In this document: piece after piece, positions 8,261-17,470 of the stretch
Layout: the number at the start of each line of letters is the position of its first letter
Numbering within the stretch: the first letter of the stretch is position 1
Source: Streptomyces sp. cf386
GTDB lineage: Bacteria > Actinomycetota > Actinomycetes > Streptomycetales > Streptomycetaceae
Direction of reading: 5' to 3'
DNA: 64,000 nucleotides
NCBI RefSeq assembly: GCF_900103585.1
Contig: NZ_FNHV01000023.1
Coordinates: forward strand, 1 to 64,000
Notes under the pieces: generated by a model
What the model was told of the DNA's origin: nothing
Database searches by the model: none
What the model saw: the letters and a program-made list of their open reading frames with translations, nothing else
Program-made: the position numbers and the translations under genes

Positions 8261-8950
8261 ATGATGGCATTCATGAAGGGACGAGTCCTTGTCGTCGACG
8301 ACGACACCGCACTGGCCGAGATGCTCGGCATTGTGCTGCGTGGTGAAGGTTTTGAGCCGTCTTTCGTAGCCGACGGTGACAAGGCGCTGGCCGCATTTCG
8401 GGAGACCAAGCCAGATCTGGTGCTGCTCGATCTGATGCTGCCCGGGCGGGACGGTATCGAGGTCTGCCGTCTGATCAGGGCGGAGTCCGGGGTGCCGATC
8501 GTCATGCTCACGGCCAAGAGCGACACCGTGGATGTGGTGGTCGGTCTGGAGTCCGGTGCTGACGACTACATCGTGAAGCCGTTCAAGCCGAAGGAGCTTG
8601 TCGCCCGGATCCGGGCGCGGCTGCGGAGGTCGGAGGAGCCGGCGCCGGAGCAGTTGGCCATCGGCGACCTCGTGATCGACGTGGCCGGGCACTCCGTGAA
8701 GCGGGACGGGCAGTCGATCGCGCTGACGCCGCTGGAGTTCGACCTGCTGGTCGCGCTGGCCCGCAAGCCGTGGCAGGTGTTCACGCGTGAGGTGCTCCTC
8801 GAGCAGGTGTGGGGCTACCGGCACGCGGCCGACACCCGGCTGGTCAACGTTCATGTGCAGCGACTGCGTTCCAAGGTCGAGAAGGACCCGGAGCGTCCGG
8901 AGATCGTGGTGACCGTTCGTGGCGTCGGCTACAAGGCAGGGCCGAGCTGA
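8261..8950 (+). CDS. mtrA: Two-component response regulator MtrA
   Basis: A 229-residue OmpR/PhoB-type regulator. The receiver domain has an acidic pocket VVDDD (residues 11-15), the phospho-acceptor Asp57 in LLDLMLP, the switch threonine in MLTAKSD and the lysine in DDYIVKPFKP. The C-terminal winged helix includes LTPLEFDLLVALARKP and DTRLVNVHVQRLRSKVE. The sequence is very close to Streptomyces MtrA as I remember it. MtrA controls development, antibiotic production and cell-wall or cell-cycle genes. There are three possible ATGs (8261, 8264, 8273); the first is listed. mtrB begins one base after the stop, so the genes form an operon with lpqB. Confidence 0.97.
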   Translation: MMAFMKGRVLVVDDDTALAEMLGIVLRGEGFEPSFVADGDKALAAFRETKPDLVLLDLMLPGRDGIEVCRLIRAESGVPIVMLTAKSDTVDVVVGLESGADDYIVKPFKPKELVARIRARLRRSEEPAPEQLAIGDLVIDVAGHSVKRDGQSIALTPLEFDLLVALARKPWQVFTREVLLEQVWGYRHAADTRLVNVHVQRLRSKVEKDPERPEIVVTVRGVGYKAGPS

Positions 8951-8951
8951 C

Positions 8952-11027
8952 ATGTCCGGGGACAGTGCCGCTACGGCCCCCGGTCGGACCGGGGCCCGTC
9001 CGGAGCGGCCTGTCGGCCGGAAGGGATCGGGCTCCCGCTGGGGACGGTTCCTCGAAGGTGGGCTGCTGCAAGGCGGAGTGCAGGGCAGCCCGGTCCTTCG
9101 GCTCTTGCTGCGCTGGGTGCGTCGTCCGCTGCTGCCGGTCATGCGGCTGTGGCGGCGCAACATCCAGCTCAAGGTCGTCGTCACGACCCTGCTGATGTCG
9201 CTGGGTGTTGTTCTGCTGCTCGGCTTCGTGGTCATCGGGCAGGTGCGCAACGGTCTGCTCGACGCCAAGGTGAAGGCCTCGCAGAGCCAGGCCACTGGCG
9301 GGTTCGCGGCGGCCAAGCAGACGGCCGATGAAGCGGAGGCCGGGACCGCCGACGACGGTGCGACGGTGGACGAGCGTTCCGACCAGAACGTCATCCAGTG
9401 GATGAGCGACCTTGTCTCCTCTCTCTCCAGCGGCGGGCAGGGTGCCTTCGAGGTGGTGACGCTGCCGGCCTCCGCGGGAAGTGACACCGGTGGGCGCGGG
9501 CGGCGTGCCTCCGGTGGTGTGGACCCGACCGCGAGTGTGCCGGAGGACCTGCGGGATCGGATCGACAGCGCCACGGGTGCGTTCCAGAGTTACACCCGCA
9601 TCGTCTACCAGCCCACCGCTCACAAGGACTCACAGCCGGCCCTGGTCATCGGCAAGCAGGTCAGCGACCCCAACGGCGACCCGTACCAGCTCTACTACCT
9701 CTTCCCGCTCAGCCAGGAGGAGAAGTCGCTCAGCCTGGTCAAGGGGACGCTCGCCACCGCCGGGCTCTTCGTCGTCGTACTGCTCGGAGCCATTGCCTGG
9801 CTCGTGGTGCGCCAGGTCGTCACGCCCGTGCGGATGGCGGCCGGTATCGCCGAACGGCTGTCGGCCGGGCGGCTCCAGGAACGGATGAAGGTCACCGGCG
9901 AGGACGACATCGCGCGGCTCGGTGAGGCCTTCAACAAGATGGCACAGAACCTGCAGCTGAAGATCCAGCAGCTGGAGGACCTGTCGCGGATGCAGCGGCG
10001 GTTCGTGTCCGACGTCTCGCACGAGCTGCGGACGCCGCTGACGACCGTACGTATGGCTGCCGACGTCATCCATGAGGCGCGCGAGGACTTCGATCCGGTG
10101 ACCGCGCGGTCGGCGGAGCTGCTCACCGACCAGCTGGACCGGTTCGAGTCGCTGCTCGCCGACCTGCTGGAGATCAGCCGCTTCGACGCGGGCGCGGCGG
10201 CCCTGGAGGCCGAGCCGATCGACCTCAGGGAGGTCGTGCGGCGCGTCGTCAGCGGGGCCGAGCCGCTCGCCGAGCGCAAGGGCACACAGATACGGATCCT
10301 CGGCGACCAGCAGCCCATCGTCGCCGAGGCCGATGCCCGGCGCGTCGAGCGGGTGCTGCGCAACCTGGTCGTCAACGCCGTCGAACACGGCGAGGGCAGG
10401 GACGTCGTCGTCAAGCTCGCGGCTGCAGGCGGGGCGGTGGCGGTCGCGGTGCGTGACTACGGCGTCGGGCTCAAGCCCGGCGAGGCGACCCGTGTCTTCA
10501 GCCGCTTCTGGCGAGCCGACCCGGCACGCGCGCGTACCACCGGTGGAACGGGTCTGGGGCTCTCCATCGCGCTGGAGGACGCGCGGCTGCACGGTGGCTG
10601 GCTGCAGGCGTGGGGCGAGCCGGGCGGTGGTTCGCAGTTCCGGCTGACGCTGCCGCGGACCGCGGACGAGCCGCTGCGGGGCTCGCCGATACCCCTGGAG
10701 CCCAAGGACTCGCGCCGCAATCGAGGACTCAATGATGCCGGTCTGCCGTCCGGCGGCGGCGAGAAGGCGGCGACGGTGCCGGCACAGCCCACAGGTGACC
10801 AGGTGACCTCGATGCCGTCGAGGGACCCGATCGCGTCACGGTTGGGCACCGCGGTCCCCAAGGCCGATCCGACGGCGCTGCCCGGCAACGGCGCGCGTGT
10901 GGTCCCCCGGCCCGCCTCGAGTGCGCGCCGGCAGGACGACCCGCCCGGTGCGGAAGAGCCGCCGAGCGAGGAAGCCGGGCAAATCGAGGAGTCGAGCAAG
11001 CATGGGGAGGCATCTCGTGGGCGCTGA
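8952..11027 (+). CDS. mtrB: Sensor histidine kinase MtrB
   Basis: A 691-residue membrane kinase that phosphorylates MtrA. It has a cytoplasmic N-terminal extension of about 70 residues, TM1 (LKVVVTTLLMSLGVVLLLGF), an extracellular sensor region of about 170 residues, and TM2 (AGLFVVVLLGAIAWLVV). A HAMP linker (GIAERLSAGRLQERM) follows. The dimerisation domain carries the phospho-accepting His357 in SDVSHELRTPLT, and the HATPase domain has NLVVNAVEHGEG, DYGVGL and GGTGLGLSIA. A long Pro-rich, probably disordered C-terminal tail ends the protein. It starts one base after the mtrA stop and its 3' end overlaps lpqB by 11 bases, so the three are co-translated. Confidence 0.97.
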   Translation: MSGDSAATAPGRTGARPERPVGRKGSGSRWGRFLEGGLLQGGVQGSPVLRLLLRWVRRPLLPVMRLWRRNIQLKVVVTTLLMSLGVVLLLGFVVIGQVRNGLLDAKVKASQSQATGGFAAAKQTADEAEAGTADDGATVDERSDQNVIQWMSDLVSSLSSGGQGAFEVVTLPASAGSDTGGRGRRASGGVDPTASVPEDLRDRIDSATGAFQSYTRIVYQPTAHKDSQPALVIGKQVSDPNGDPYQLYYLFPLSQEEKSLSLVKGTLATAGLFVVVLLGAIAWLVVRQVVTPVRMAAGIAERLSAGRLQERMKVTGEDDIARLGEAFNKMAQNLQLKIQQLEDLSRMQRRFVSDVSHELRTPLTTVRMAADVIHEAREDFDPVTARSAELLTDQLDRFESLLADLLEISRFDAGAAALEAEPIDLREVVRRVVSGAEPLAERKGTQIRILGDQQPIVAEADARRVERVLRNLVVNAVEHGEGRDVVVKLAAAGGAVAVAVRDYGVGLKPGEATRVFSRFWRADPARARTTGGTGLGLSIALEDARLHGGWLQAWGEPGGGSQFRLTLPRTADEPLRGSPIPLEPKDSRRNRGLNDAGLPSGGGEKAATVPAQPTGDQVTSMPSRDPIASRLGTAVPKADPTALPGNGARVVPRPASSARRQDDPPGAEEPPSEEAGQIEESSKHGEASRGR

Positions 11028-12858
11028 CCGCGAGGGGGGCGCCCGGCGCGCGCCGGGGCGCGTGGTGGCGTACACCGCCTGTGGCGCCGTACTGCTGGCG
11101 GGGTGCGCCTCGATGCCCGACAGCGGCGATCTGCGGGGCGTCGAGTCCACGCCGCGTCAGGACACGCAGGTGCGGGTCTTCGCCATGCCGCCGCACGAGG
11201 ACGCTTCGTCCTCGGAGATCGTGTCGGGTTTCCTGGAGGCGCTGACCAGCGACGATCCGGACTTTGAGATAGCGCGCAAGTACCTGACCAAAGAGGCGTC
11301 GGACAAGTGGCGGCCCTTGCTGTCCACTACGGTGCTCGCCGACGGACCGGGCGTCGAGTCCGACCGTATGGGGGGCCGGGAGGAGACCGACAGCCTGTCG
11401 TACACGCTGACCGGTACCAAGGTCGCGAGGGTTGACGCGCAGCAGTCGTACTCGCCCGCCGGCGGGGACTACAGCGAGACGATGCATCTCACCCAGGACA
11501 AGAAGACCAAGCAGTGGCGCATCGATGTGCCGCCGCGCGGTGTCGTCATGGGCAAGTCGGACTTCCAGCGCAACTACATGCCCGTCGACAAGTACTACTT
11601 CGCCACGAACACCACGCTCGGGACCTCCCCGCACACGGCGGCCGTCGCCGATCCCGTCTATGTGCGCAGGAACGTGGATCCCATGACGGAGATGGTGCGC
11701 TCGCTGCTCAAGGGGCCCACCAGCTGGCTCAATCCGGTGGTCAGGTCGAGTTTCCCGACCGGTACGGCGCTGAAGGAGGACGGCGACTCGCTGGCGCCCA
11801 ACGACCAGAACATCCTGACTGTGCCGTTGAACGACAAGGCGGCCCGGGTCGGGCTGACCAAGTGCAAGGAGATGGCGGCGCAGCTCCTGTTCACGTTGCA
11901 GAACGTCACCCCGACGGTCGACGAGGTCGAACTTCGGGCGGGCGGTCGGCAGCTGTGCACGCTCACGGAGGGCGGGGCGGAGGATGTGGCCGCGCGCGGG
12001 TCGGTGGAGCGTGCCGAGTACCTGTACTTCCTCGACGCCAAGCACCAGCTCGTACGGCTGGCCGCCGCCACCAACGACACGCATCCCGATCCTGTGCCGG
12101 GTGCCCTCGGGGAGGGCGAGAAGCAGCTTGAGTCGGTAGCCGTGTCGCGTGACGAGGCCATGGCGGCCGGGGTCGCACAGGACGGCAAGGAGCTGTACGT
12201 CGGGGCGCTGGTGTCAGGCGGCCCGCTCGGGGAGCCCGAGCTGACCAGCGAGGGCAGGACGCCGGACGAGCGGTTGTCGGCGCCGAGCTGGGACGCCCAG
12301 GGCGACCTGTGGGTGGCGGACCGCGATCCCGACCACCCCCGGCTGCTTCTGCTGGAGGAGGGTGTGGGTGATCCGCTGGTGGTGAAGACACCGCCGGGGC
12401 TGGAGGGACGCATCGAGTCCGTGCGGGTGGCCGCCGACGGCGTGCGGATCGCGCTCGTCGTGAAGCAGGGCGACAAGTCGTCGCTGCTCATCGGGCGGAT
12501 CGAACGCGGCGAGGACGACAAGGGCGGGGAGCGAGCGGCCGTTTCGGTGCACGAACTGCGCTCCGCGACGCCGGAGTTGGAGGAGGTCACTGCCATGTCG
12601 TGGGCCGGGGACAGTCGGCTCGTGGTGGTCGGGCGTGAGAAGGGCGGCGTCCAGACGATGCGGTATGTGCAGGTCGACGGCTCGACGCCGGAGGGTCCGG
12701 TGCCAGCGGCCCTCAGTGGTGTGAAGGAGATCACCGCGTCCGAGGACGCGCGGCTTCCGCTGGTCGGCTACTCGGAGGACGGGATCGTACGGCTGCCGTC
12801 CGGGATGCAGTGGCAGAAGGTGGTGACGGACGGAACCGCGCCGGTTTATCCGGGGTGA
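11017..12858 (+). CDS. lpqB: MtrB-associated lipoprotein LpqB
   Basis: A 613-residue lipoprotein with a signal peptide ending in the lipobox LLAGC. It then has an N-terminal domain, a GerMN domain (about residues 190-310) and a C-terminal beta-propeller-like region. LpqB interacts with the extracellular part of MtrB and modulates MtrAB signalling in actinobacteria. The GTG at 11017 is preferred over ATG at 11002 because GGGGAGG (11004-11010) sits six bases upstream and the resulting start, MGADREG, matches Streptomyces LpqB as I remember it. The start lies inside mtrB, so the two are translationally coupled. A strong terminator follows 47 bases after the stop. Confidence 0.95.
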   Translation: MGADREGGARRAPGRVVAYTACGAVLLAGCASMPDSGDLRGVESTPRQDTQVRVFAMPPHEDASSSEIVSGFLEALTSDDPDFEIARKYLTKEASDKWRPLLSTTVLADGPGVESDRMGGREETDSLSYTLTGTKVARVDAQQSYSPAGGDYSETMHLTQDKKTKQWRIDVPPRGVVMGKSDFQRNYMPVDKYYFATNTTLGTSPHTAAVADPVYVRRNVDPMTEMVRSLLKGPTSWLNPVVRSSFPTGTALKEDGDSLAPNDQNILTVPLNDKAARVGLTKCKEMAAQLLFTLQNVTPTVDEVELRAGGRQLCTLTEGGAEDVAARGSVERAEYLYFLDAKHQLVRLAAATNDTHPDPVPGALGEGEKQLESVAVSRDEAMAAGVAQDGKELYVGALVSGGPLGEPELTSEGRTPDERLSAPSWDAQGDLWVADRDPDHPRLLLLEEGVGDPLVVKTPPGLEGRIESVRVAADGVRIALVVKQGDKSSLLIGRIERGEDDKGGERAAVSVHELRSATPELEEVTAMSWAGDSRLVVVGREKGGVQTMRYVQVDGSTPEGPVPAALSGVKEITASEDARLPLVGYSEDGIVRLPSGMQWQKVVTDGTAPVYPG

Positions 12859-12904
12859 CGTTTCGTCCGGGCCGAGCCGTTGAGGTTTGTGGACGGTGAG
12901 CTTG

Positions 12905-12953
12905 GCGGCCGCTTCTGGCCGGAGGAGGACTCCGGTTGGAAGCGGCCGCTTTT
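12905..12953 (+). terminator. Intrinsic terminator of mtrAB-lpqB
   Basis: A perfect outer stem GCGGCCGCTTC / GAAGCGGCCGC encloses an inner CCGGAG / CTCCGG stem and is followed directly by TTTT. It ends the mtrA-mtrB-lpqB transcript. Confidence 0.88.
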
Positions 12954-13044
12954 ACGTTGCCGGCTGGGAGTCCGGTTCTTATGCGGTGGCGCGGGAATTC
13001 GGTGCTGACGCTGAACGGAAGTGCGCGTCCGCGGGGCGCTGGAG

Positions 13045-13067
13045 TTTTCCACAGGGAGTTATCCACA
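13045..13067 (+). other. Two DnaA-box-like sequences
   Basis: TTTTCCACA (13045-13053) and TTATCCACA (13059-13067) lie 14 bases apart, 41-63 bases before the comF-like start. The second matches the classic DnaA box exactly; the first differs by one base. With only two boxes this is more likely a DnaA-responsive promoter element or titration site than an origin. The location relative to oriC is unknown. Confidence 0.5.
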
Positions 13068-13107
13068 GGGGTGGTCGGCCGGGCCGGGCGTTGGCACAGT
13101 GGTGGGC

Positions 13108-14151
13108 ATGCGGGGGTGGTGGCAGGACCTCACCGACCTGGTGCTGCCGGCCGAGTGCGGAGGCTGTGGCAGGTCTCGCACCGTGCTCTGCCCGGAGTGC
13201 CGTGCCGTCCTGAGCGGAGTCGTATCGAGCCGGGTGCGACCGGTGCTGGAGCCGCCCGGGCTGCCGGTCGTGCACGCGGCGGCGCGGTACGCGGATGAGG
13301 TGCGGGCGGTGCTGCTGGCTCACAAGGAGCGTGGCGCGCTGGCGCTCGCGGCGCCGCTCGGAACGGCTCTGGCGGGGGCTGTGCGGGCGGGGCTTCGGGA
13401 GGCCGGTGCGGGTGGCGGTGGGGCGTCGGTGCGAGGCGCGTGGCCCTGGCGAGCCGGGCGGGATGCGCGGTCTGTGGAGACCGGGTCAGCCCAGAGCGCT
13501 CAGGCACCGGCCGAGGGGGCGGGGCGGCTCGGTAGCTCCGGTACGCCTGTGCTGCTCGTACCTGTGCCGTCCGCGCGTGGGGCGGTGCGGGCGCGGGGGC
13601 ATGATCCGGCGCGGCGGATCGCGCTCGCGGCTGCGGGTGAGCTGAGGCGGGCCGGGACGTCGGCGCGGGTGCTCGCCGTGCTGCGCCAGCGGCGTGTGGT
13701 GGCCGATCAGTCGGGGCTCAACTCCCGGCAGCGGCTGGACAATCTCGCGGGCGCGCTGGCAGTGGCTCCTGGGGGAGGCCGGCTGCTCGCCGGTGGTCCG
13801 GTCGTGCTCGTCGACGACCTGATGACGACGGGCGCGTCCCTGGCGGAGGCGGCGCGTGCCGTGCGGGCGGCCTTGGCGGAGGGAGAGGGCGTATACGGCA
13901 GAACGCTGGAGGAGGTGGACGCGTATGGATGGGTGACCGCGGAGTCCGCCGGGTGTGGCGACAGCACAACGGCTGTGTACGCGGCGGGAAGTCGGGAAAG
14001 CACAGGGGAACGGAGATCGGGATCGACGGAGGGCGTGGTGCGGCGGACGCGCGAGATGGCGGGAATCATGGGTGCCGGACCGGTCGGTGACCTGATCTGC
14101 GCGGCCGTGGTCGCTGCGACACCGGATTCTTTCGAAATAAACCGGAACTGA
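13108..14151 (+). CDS. ComF-family phosphoribosyltransferase-like protein
   Basis: A 347-residue protein. A four-cysteine zinc motif is near the N terminus (Cys17, Cys20, Cys28, Cys31). The type I phosphoribosyltransferase PRPP loop VVLVDDLMTTGAS is at about residues 232-244, preceded by RARGHDPARRIA and QSGLNSRQRLDNL, which are typical of ComF/GntX proteins. ComF is needed for DNA uptake in competent bacteria; in Streptomyces, where natural competence is not established, the role is unclear. Odd points are an insertion of about 45 residues (near 110-155) and a divergent tail of about 75 residues after the PRPP loop. The start is chosen at MRGWWQDLTDLVLP just before the zinc motif. Confidence 0.88.
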   Translation: MRGWWQDLTDLVLPAECGGCGRSRTVLCPECRAVLSGVVSSRVRPVLEPPGLPVVHAAARYADEVRAVLLAHKERGALALAAPLGTALAGAVRAGLREAGAGGGGASVRGAWPWRAGRDARSVETGSAQSAQAPAEGAGRLGSSGTPVLLVPVPSARGAVRARGHDPARRIALAAAGELRRAGTSARVLAVLRQRRVVADQSGLNSRQRLDNLAGALAVAPGGGRLLAGGPVVLVDDLMTTGASLAEAARAVRAALAEGEGVYGRTLEEVDAYGWVTAESAGCGDSTTAVYAAGSRESTGERRSGSTEGVVRRTREMAGIMGAGPVGDLICAAVVAATPDSFEINRN

Positions 14152-14466
14152 CTGCGAACTTGCATCGTTGCAGGTAACGAGAGGGTCAATTCACCTGAAC
14201 GGAGGTACGCCGCAGTAGAGGGTGACGACATCCGTCCAGGCGAGATATGTTCGGTTGTGAGGGAAAGGCGCAGGCCATCCCCGTCATATCCGAATGCCGT
14301 GCCGCGGGTTTTACGCAATGACTCGCGGCCATGGGGTGGAGATCTTGCCCATGGGGGAGGAGGAGGTGGAAGTCACCGAGTCCGAGGTTCCGGGGTTCAC
14401 CGGAGCCTGGTGCAAAAGGGAGATGCTCCGCCGATGGAGCGGAGCGATCCGGGAACGGAGTTCTGC
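14152..14466 (+). other. Intergenic region upstream of hpf
   Basis: 315 bases without a supported gene. The 5' half is distinctly AT-richer than its surroundings (TTGCATCGTTGCAGG near 14160, GGTCAATTCACC near 14182), which suggests promoter elements, but I cannot name a sigma factor with confidence. hpf homologues in Streptomyces are stress- and stationary-phase induced, so a complex promoter here would be expected. Confidence 0.4.
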
Positions 14467-15159
14467 GTGGACATCGTCGTCAAGGGCCGCAAGACCGAGG
14501 TGCCCGAGAGGTTCCGCAAGCACGTGGCCGAGAAGCTGAAGCTGGAGAAGATCCAGAGGCTCGATGCCAAGGTGATCAGCCTCGACGTCGAGGTGTCCAA
14601 GGAGCCCAACCCCCGACAGGCCGACCGCAGTGATCGAGTGGAGATCACGCTCCGCTCCCGCGGTCCGGTGATCCGGGCGGAGGCAGCGGCCAGCGATCCG
14701 TACGCGGCACTCGACCTGGCGGCGGAGAAGCTGGATGCCCGGCTGCGCAAGCAGCACGACAAGCGTTTCTCGCGCCGAGGCGCACGCCGACTCACGGCGG
14801 CCGAGGTCCCCGACCACGTTCCGGGCGCGGCGACGCTCAATGGGAACGGCCACAGCTTCCAGACGGAAGAACCGGACGGCATTCCCACCAAGAAGATCGG
14901 CTCGCTGGAAGTGAAGGGCGAAGGCCCTCTCGTCGTACGCGAGAAGACGCACGTCGCCTCCCCGATGACCCTCGACCAGGCCCTCTACGAGATGGAGCTG
15001 GTCGGGCACGACTTCTACCTGTTCGTCGACTCCGAGACGAAGGAACCGAGTGTCGTCTACCGGCGGCACGCCTACGACTACGGCGTCATCCACCTCAGCA
15101 CCGACCCGATGGTCACCCAGGCGCAGGCTCCCGCGGCAGGTGGCACGCTGGGCGGCTGA
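14467..15159 (+). CDS. hpf: Ribosome hibernation promoting factor, long form
   Basis: A 230-residue long-type HPF. The N-terminal S30AE domain (residues 1 to about 100; MDIVVKGRKTEVPERF, DRVEITLRSRGPVIRAEA) binds the 30S decoding centre. A linker and a C-terminal dimerisation domain (residues about 170-225; MTLDQALYEMELVGHDFYLF, VVYRRHAYDYGVIHL) follow, and these join two ribosomes into 100S dimers. GTG at 14467 is chosen because AACGGAG lies six bases upstream and the S30AE fold begins at this residue; a longer in-frame extension has no homologous look. A terminator hairpin follows about 20 bases after the stop. Confidence 0.95.
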   Translation: MDIVVKGRKTEVPERFRKHVAEKLKLEKIQRLDAKVISLDVEVSKEPNPRQADRSDRVEITLRSRGPVIRAEAAASDPYAALDLAAEKLDARLRKQHDKRFSRRGARRLTAAEVPDHVPGAATLNGNGHSFQTEEPDGIPTKKIGSLEVKGEGPLVVREKTHVASPMTLDQALYEMELVGHDFYLFVDSETKEPSVVYRRHAYDYGVIHLSTDPMVTQAQAPAAGGTLGG

Positions 15160-15180
15160 CCCATCCGGCTGACAGCTGAG

Positions 15181-15221
15181 CCGGTGCCCCTGGAGCGCGT
15201 GTGCGCCCCCAGGGGCACCGG
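15181..15221 (+). terminator. Terminator after hpf
   Basis: A perfect 13-bp stem, CCGGTGCCCCTGG / CCAGGGGCACCGG, with a 15-base loop. It lies 21 bases after the hpf stop and before the next gene's leader. There is no U-tract, which is common in Streptomyces. Confidence 0.75.
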
Positions 15222-15360
15222 TGTGCGACCACTTCGCGCCCCGCTCGTCACCGTAGTGTCGGCCGGGCATGAAATCATGGCCGCACCGGCCCAACCGGTG
15301 GGTCGTTGCCTTGGGTTGGCGATGGCACAGGACCAGCCACAGCCTTCAGGGGGAGGAACG

Positions 15361-16107
15361 ATGGCGGACAGCTTCGGACCGATGCGGGACGAGGATGCCG
15401 ACGGAGACGTCGTCGGCATGGGCCCGAGCGTGGGCTCTTCACGCAAGGAGCCGATCAGAGTCCTCGTCGTGGACGACCATGCCCTCTTCCGCCGTGGTCT
15501 GGAGATCGTCCTCGCGGCCGAGGAGGACATCCAGGTCGTGGGGGAGGCGGGTGATGGCGCGGAGGCCGTCGACAAGGCCGCTGACCTGCTGCCGGACATC
15601 GTGCTGATGGATGTGCGCATGCCCAAGCGGGGTGGGATCGAGGCCTGCACCTCCATCAAGGAGGTGGCTCCCAGCGCGAAGATCATCATGTTGACGATCA
15701 GCGACGAGGAGGCCGACCTCTACGACGCGATCAAGGCCGGTGCGACCGGCTATCTCCTCAAGGAGATCTCCACGGACGAGGTGGCCACGGCCATCCGTGC
15801 GGTGGCCGACGGGCAGTCGCAGATCAGCCCGTCCATGGCGTCGAAGCTGCTCACCGAGTTCAAGTCGATGATCCAGCGGACGGACGAGCGTCGGCTCGTG
15901 CCCGCGCCGCGGCTGACCGACCGCGAGCTGGAGGTCCTCAAGCTCGTCGCCACCGGGATGAACAATCGCGATATCGCCAAGGAGTTGTTCATCTCCGAGA
16001 ACACCGTGAAGAACCATGTGCGCAACATCCTGGAGAAGCTGCAGCTGCACTCCAGGATGGAGGCCGTGGTGTACGCGATGCGGGAGAAGATCCTTGAGAT
16101 TCGTTGA
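15361..16107 (+). CDS. Orphan NarL/LuxR-family response regulator
   Basis: A 248-residue protein. A disordered N-terminal leader of about 30 residues precedes the receiver domain (VLVVDDHALFRRGLE, phospho-acceptor Asp84 in LMDVRMPKRGG, conserved KEI near the end). The LuxR-type helix-turn-helix is LTDRELEVLKLVATGMNNRD and ISENTVKNHVRNILEKL. The ATG at 15361 follows GGGGGAGGAACG, an excellent ribosome-binding site. No sensor kinase gene is next to it, so it is an orphan regulator. Its position between hpf and secA is conserved in Streptomyces as far as I recall. Its targets are unknown. Confidence 0.93.
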   Translation: MADSFGPMRDEDADGDVVGMGPSVGSSRKEPIRVLVVDDHALFRRGLEIVLAAEEDIQVVGEAGDGAEAVDKAADLLPDIVLMDVRMPKRGGIEACTSIKEVAPSAKIIMLTISDEEADLYDAIKAGATGYLLKEISTDEVATAIRAVADGQSQISPSMASKLLTEFKSMIQRTDERRLVPAPRLTDRELEVLKLVATGMNNRDIAKELFISENTVKNHVRNILEKLQLHSRMEAVVYAMREKILEIR

Positions 16108-16177
16108 TGGATCGGCGGTCCTGGCGGTTTTGGCGGTTTGACCGGCTTCCGGTCTCGCGGTCTGACCGTGCTGCGGG

Positions 16178-17374
16178 TCACGCCATGATGCGCGTGAGTT
16201 CCTTGGTGAGTGGCTCGCGCAGGTCGGGTGCGTCCACGCGCTCCACGCGTACGTCCGTGCAGTCCACCCAGCCCGCCGCCTCGGCCAGGGCCTGGGCCAC
16301 CGCGGGGACCGCCTTCGGGCCGTCCAGGGTGACCTGCTTGGCCACCAGCGTGCTGCCGTCGCGGGCCGGGTCCACGCGGCCGACGAGATGGCCGCCGGCC
16401 AGGACCGGCATCGCGAAGTAGCCGTAGACCCGCTTCTGCTTGGGGACGTAGGCCTCCAGTCGGTGAGTGAAGCCGAAGATCCGCTCCGTCCGTGCTCGTT
16501 CCCAGATGAGGGAGTCGAAGGGGGACAGGAGCGTTGTGCGATGGCGGCCGCGCGGGGGTGTCTCCAGGGCCGCGGGGTCGGCCCAGGCCGGCTTGCCCCA
16601 GCCCTCCACCGTGACCGGGACCAGGCCGGAGTCGGCGATCACTGCGTCCACCTGTTCGCCCTTGAGGCGGTGGTAGTCGGCGATGTCCGCGCGGGTGCCG
16701 ACGCCGAGAGACTGGCCGGCCAGGCGGACCAGGCGGCGTAGGCACTCGGTGTCGTCCAGTTCGTCGTGCAGCAGTGGGTCCGGGATGGCGCGTTCTGCGA
16801 GGTCGTAGACGCGCTTCCAGCCGCGGCGCTCCACGCAGACCACCTCGCCGTACATCAGGGCGCGTTCGACGGCGACCTTCGAGCCCGACCAGTCCCACCA
16901 GTCGCTGGTTCTCTTCGCGCCGCCCAGTTCGGTTGCGGTGAGGGGGCCCTCGGAACGGAGCTGTTTGATCACCTGGTTGTAGGTGCCGTCGGGGAGTTCG
17001 TGGTTCCAGTGGGGGCGGTTGCGGTAGGCGCGGCGGCGGAAGGCGAAGTGGGGCCACTCCTCGATGGGGAGGATGCAGGCGGCGTGGGACCAGTACTCGA
17101 AGGTGTGCGGGGTGGGGGGCGTGCCCTTGGGCGCGGGCGTCCAGTACGCGTTCTCGACCGTCTTGCGGCCCACCGCGCCCAGGCGGGCGTACGGGATGAG
17201 TTCGTGGGAGCGGGCCAGGACGGAGATGGTGTCGAGCTGGATCGCGCCGAGGTGACGGAGTATGCCGCGGACGCCGGATCTGCGGTTGGGGGTGCCGAGG
17301 AAGCCCTGGGCTTTGAGGGCGATGCGGCGGGCTTCGTCTGCCGTGAGGTGGGTGGTGGGGCGCGGGGTGGTCAT
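16178..17374 (-). CDS. YcaQ/AlkX-type winged-helix DNA glycosylase
   Basis: A 398-residue protein of the HTH_42 superfamily, which includes E. coli YcaQ (AlkX) and the azinomycin self-resistance glycosylase AlkZ. Members unhook DNA interstrand crosslinks and remove bulky alkylated bases. The catalytic motif region is IQLDTI with Gln46-Leu47-Asp48, i.e. a QxD motif of the YcaQ type rather than the QxQ of AlkZ. Other features are the tandem winged-helix pattern, WDWSGSK, and the conserved LLSPFDSLIWERARTERIF. The start at MTTPRPTTHL is the first plausible ATG; no good ribosome-binding site precedes it, so it may be leaderless. Confidence 0.9.
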   Translation of the reverse strand: MTTPRPTTHLTADEARRIALKAQGFLGTPNRRSGVRGILRHLGAIQLDTISVLARSHELIPYARLGAVGRKTVENAYWTPAPKGTPPTPHTFEYWSHAACILPIEEWPHFAFRRRAYRNRPHWNHELPDGTYNQVIKQLRSEGPLTATELGGAKRTSDWWDWSGSKVAVERALMYGEVVCVERRGWKRVYDLAERAIPDPLLHDELDDTECLRRLVRLAGQSLGVGTRADIADYHRLKGEQVDAVIADSGLVPVTVEGWGKPAWADPAALETPPRGRHRTTLLSPFDSLIWERARTERIFGFTHRLEAYVPKQKRVYGYFAMPVLAGGHLVGRVDPARDGSTLVAKQVTLDGPKAVPAVAQALAEAAGWVDCTDVRVERVDAPDLREPLTKELTRIMA

Positions 17375-17470
17375 GGGATCGGACGATAGGGGGTGGCACT
17401 GACAATGGGGGGTGAGCTGGGGGTTTGTGGGCGGGCGTTGTGTGTTGGGGGTGGCGTTGGGGATTTTCTC

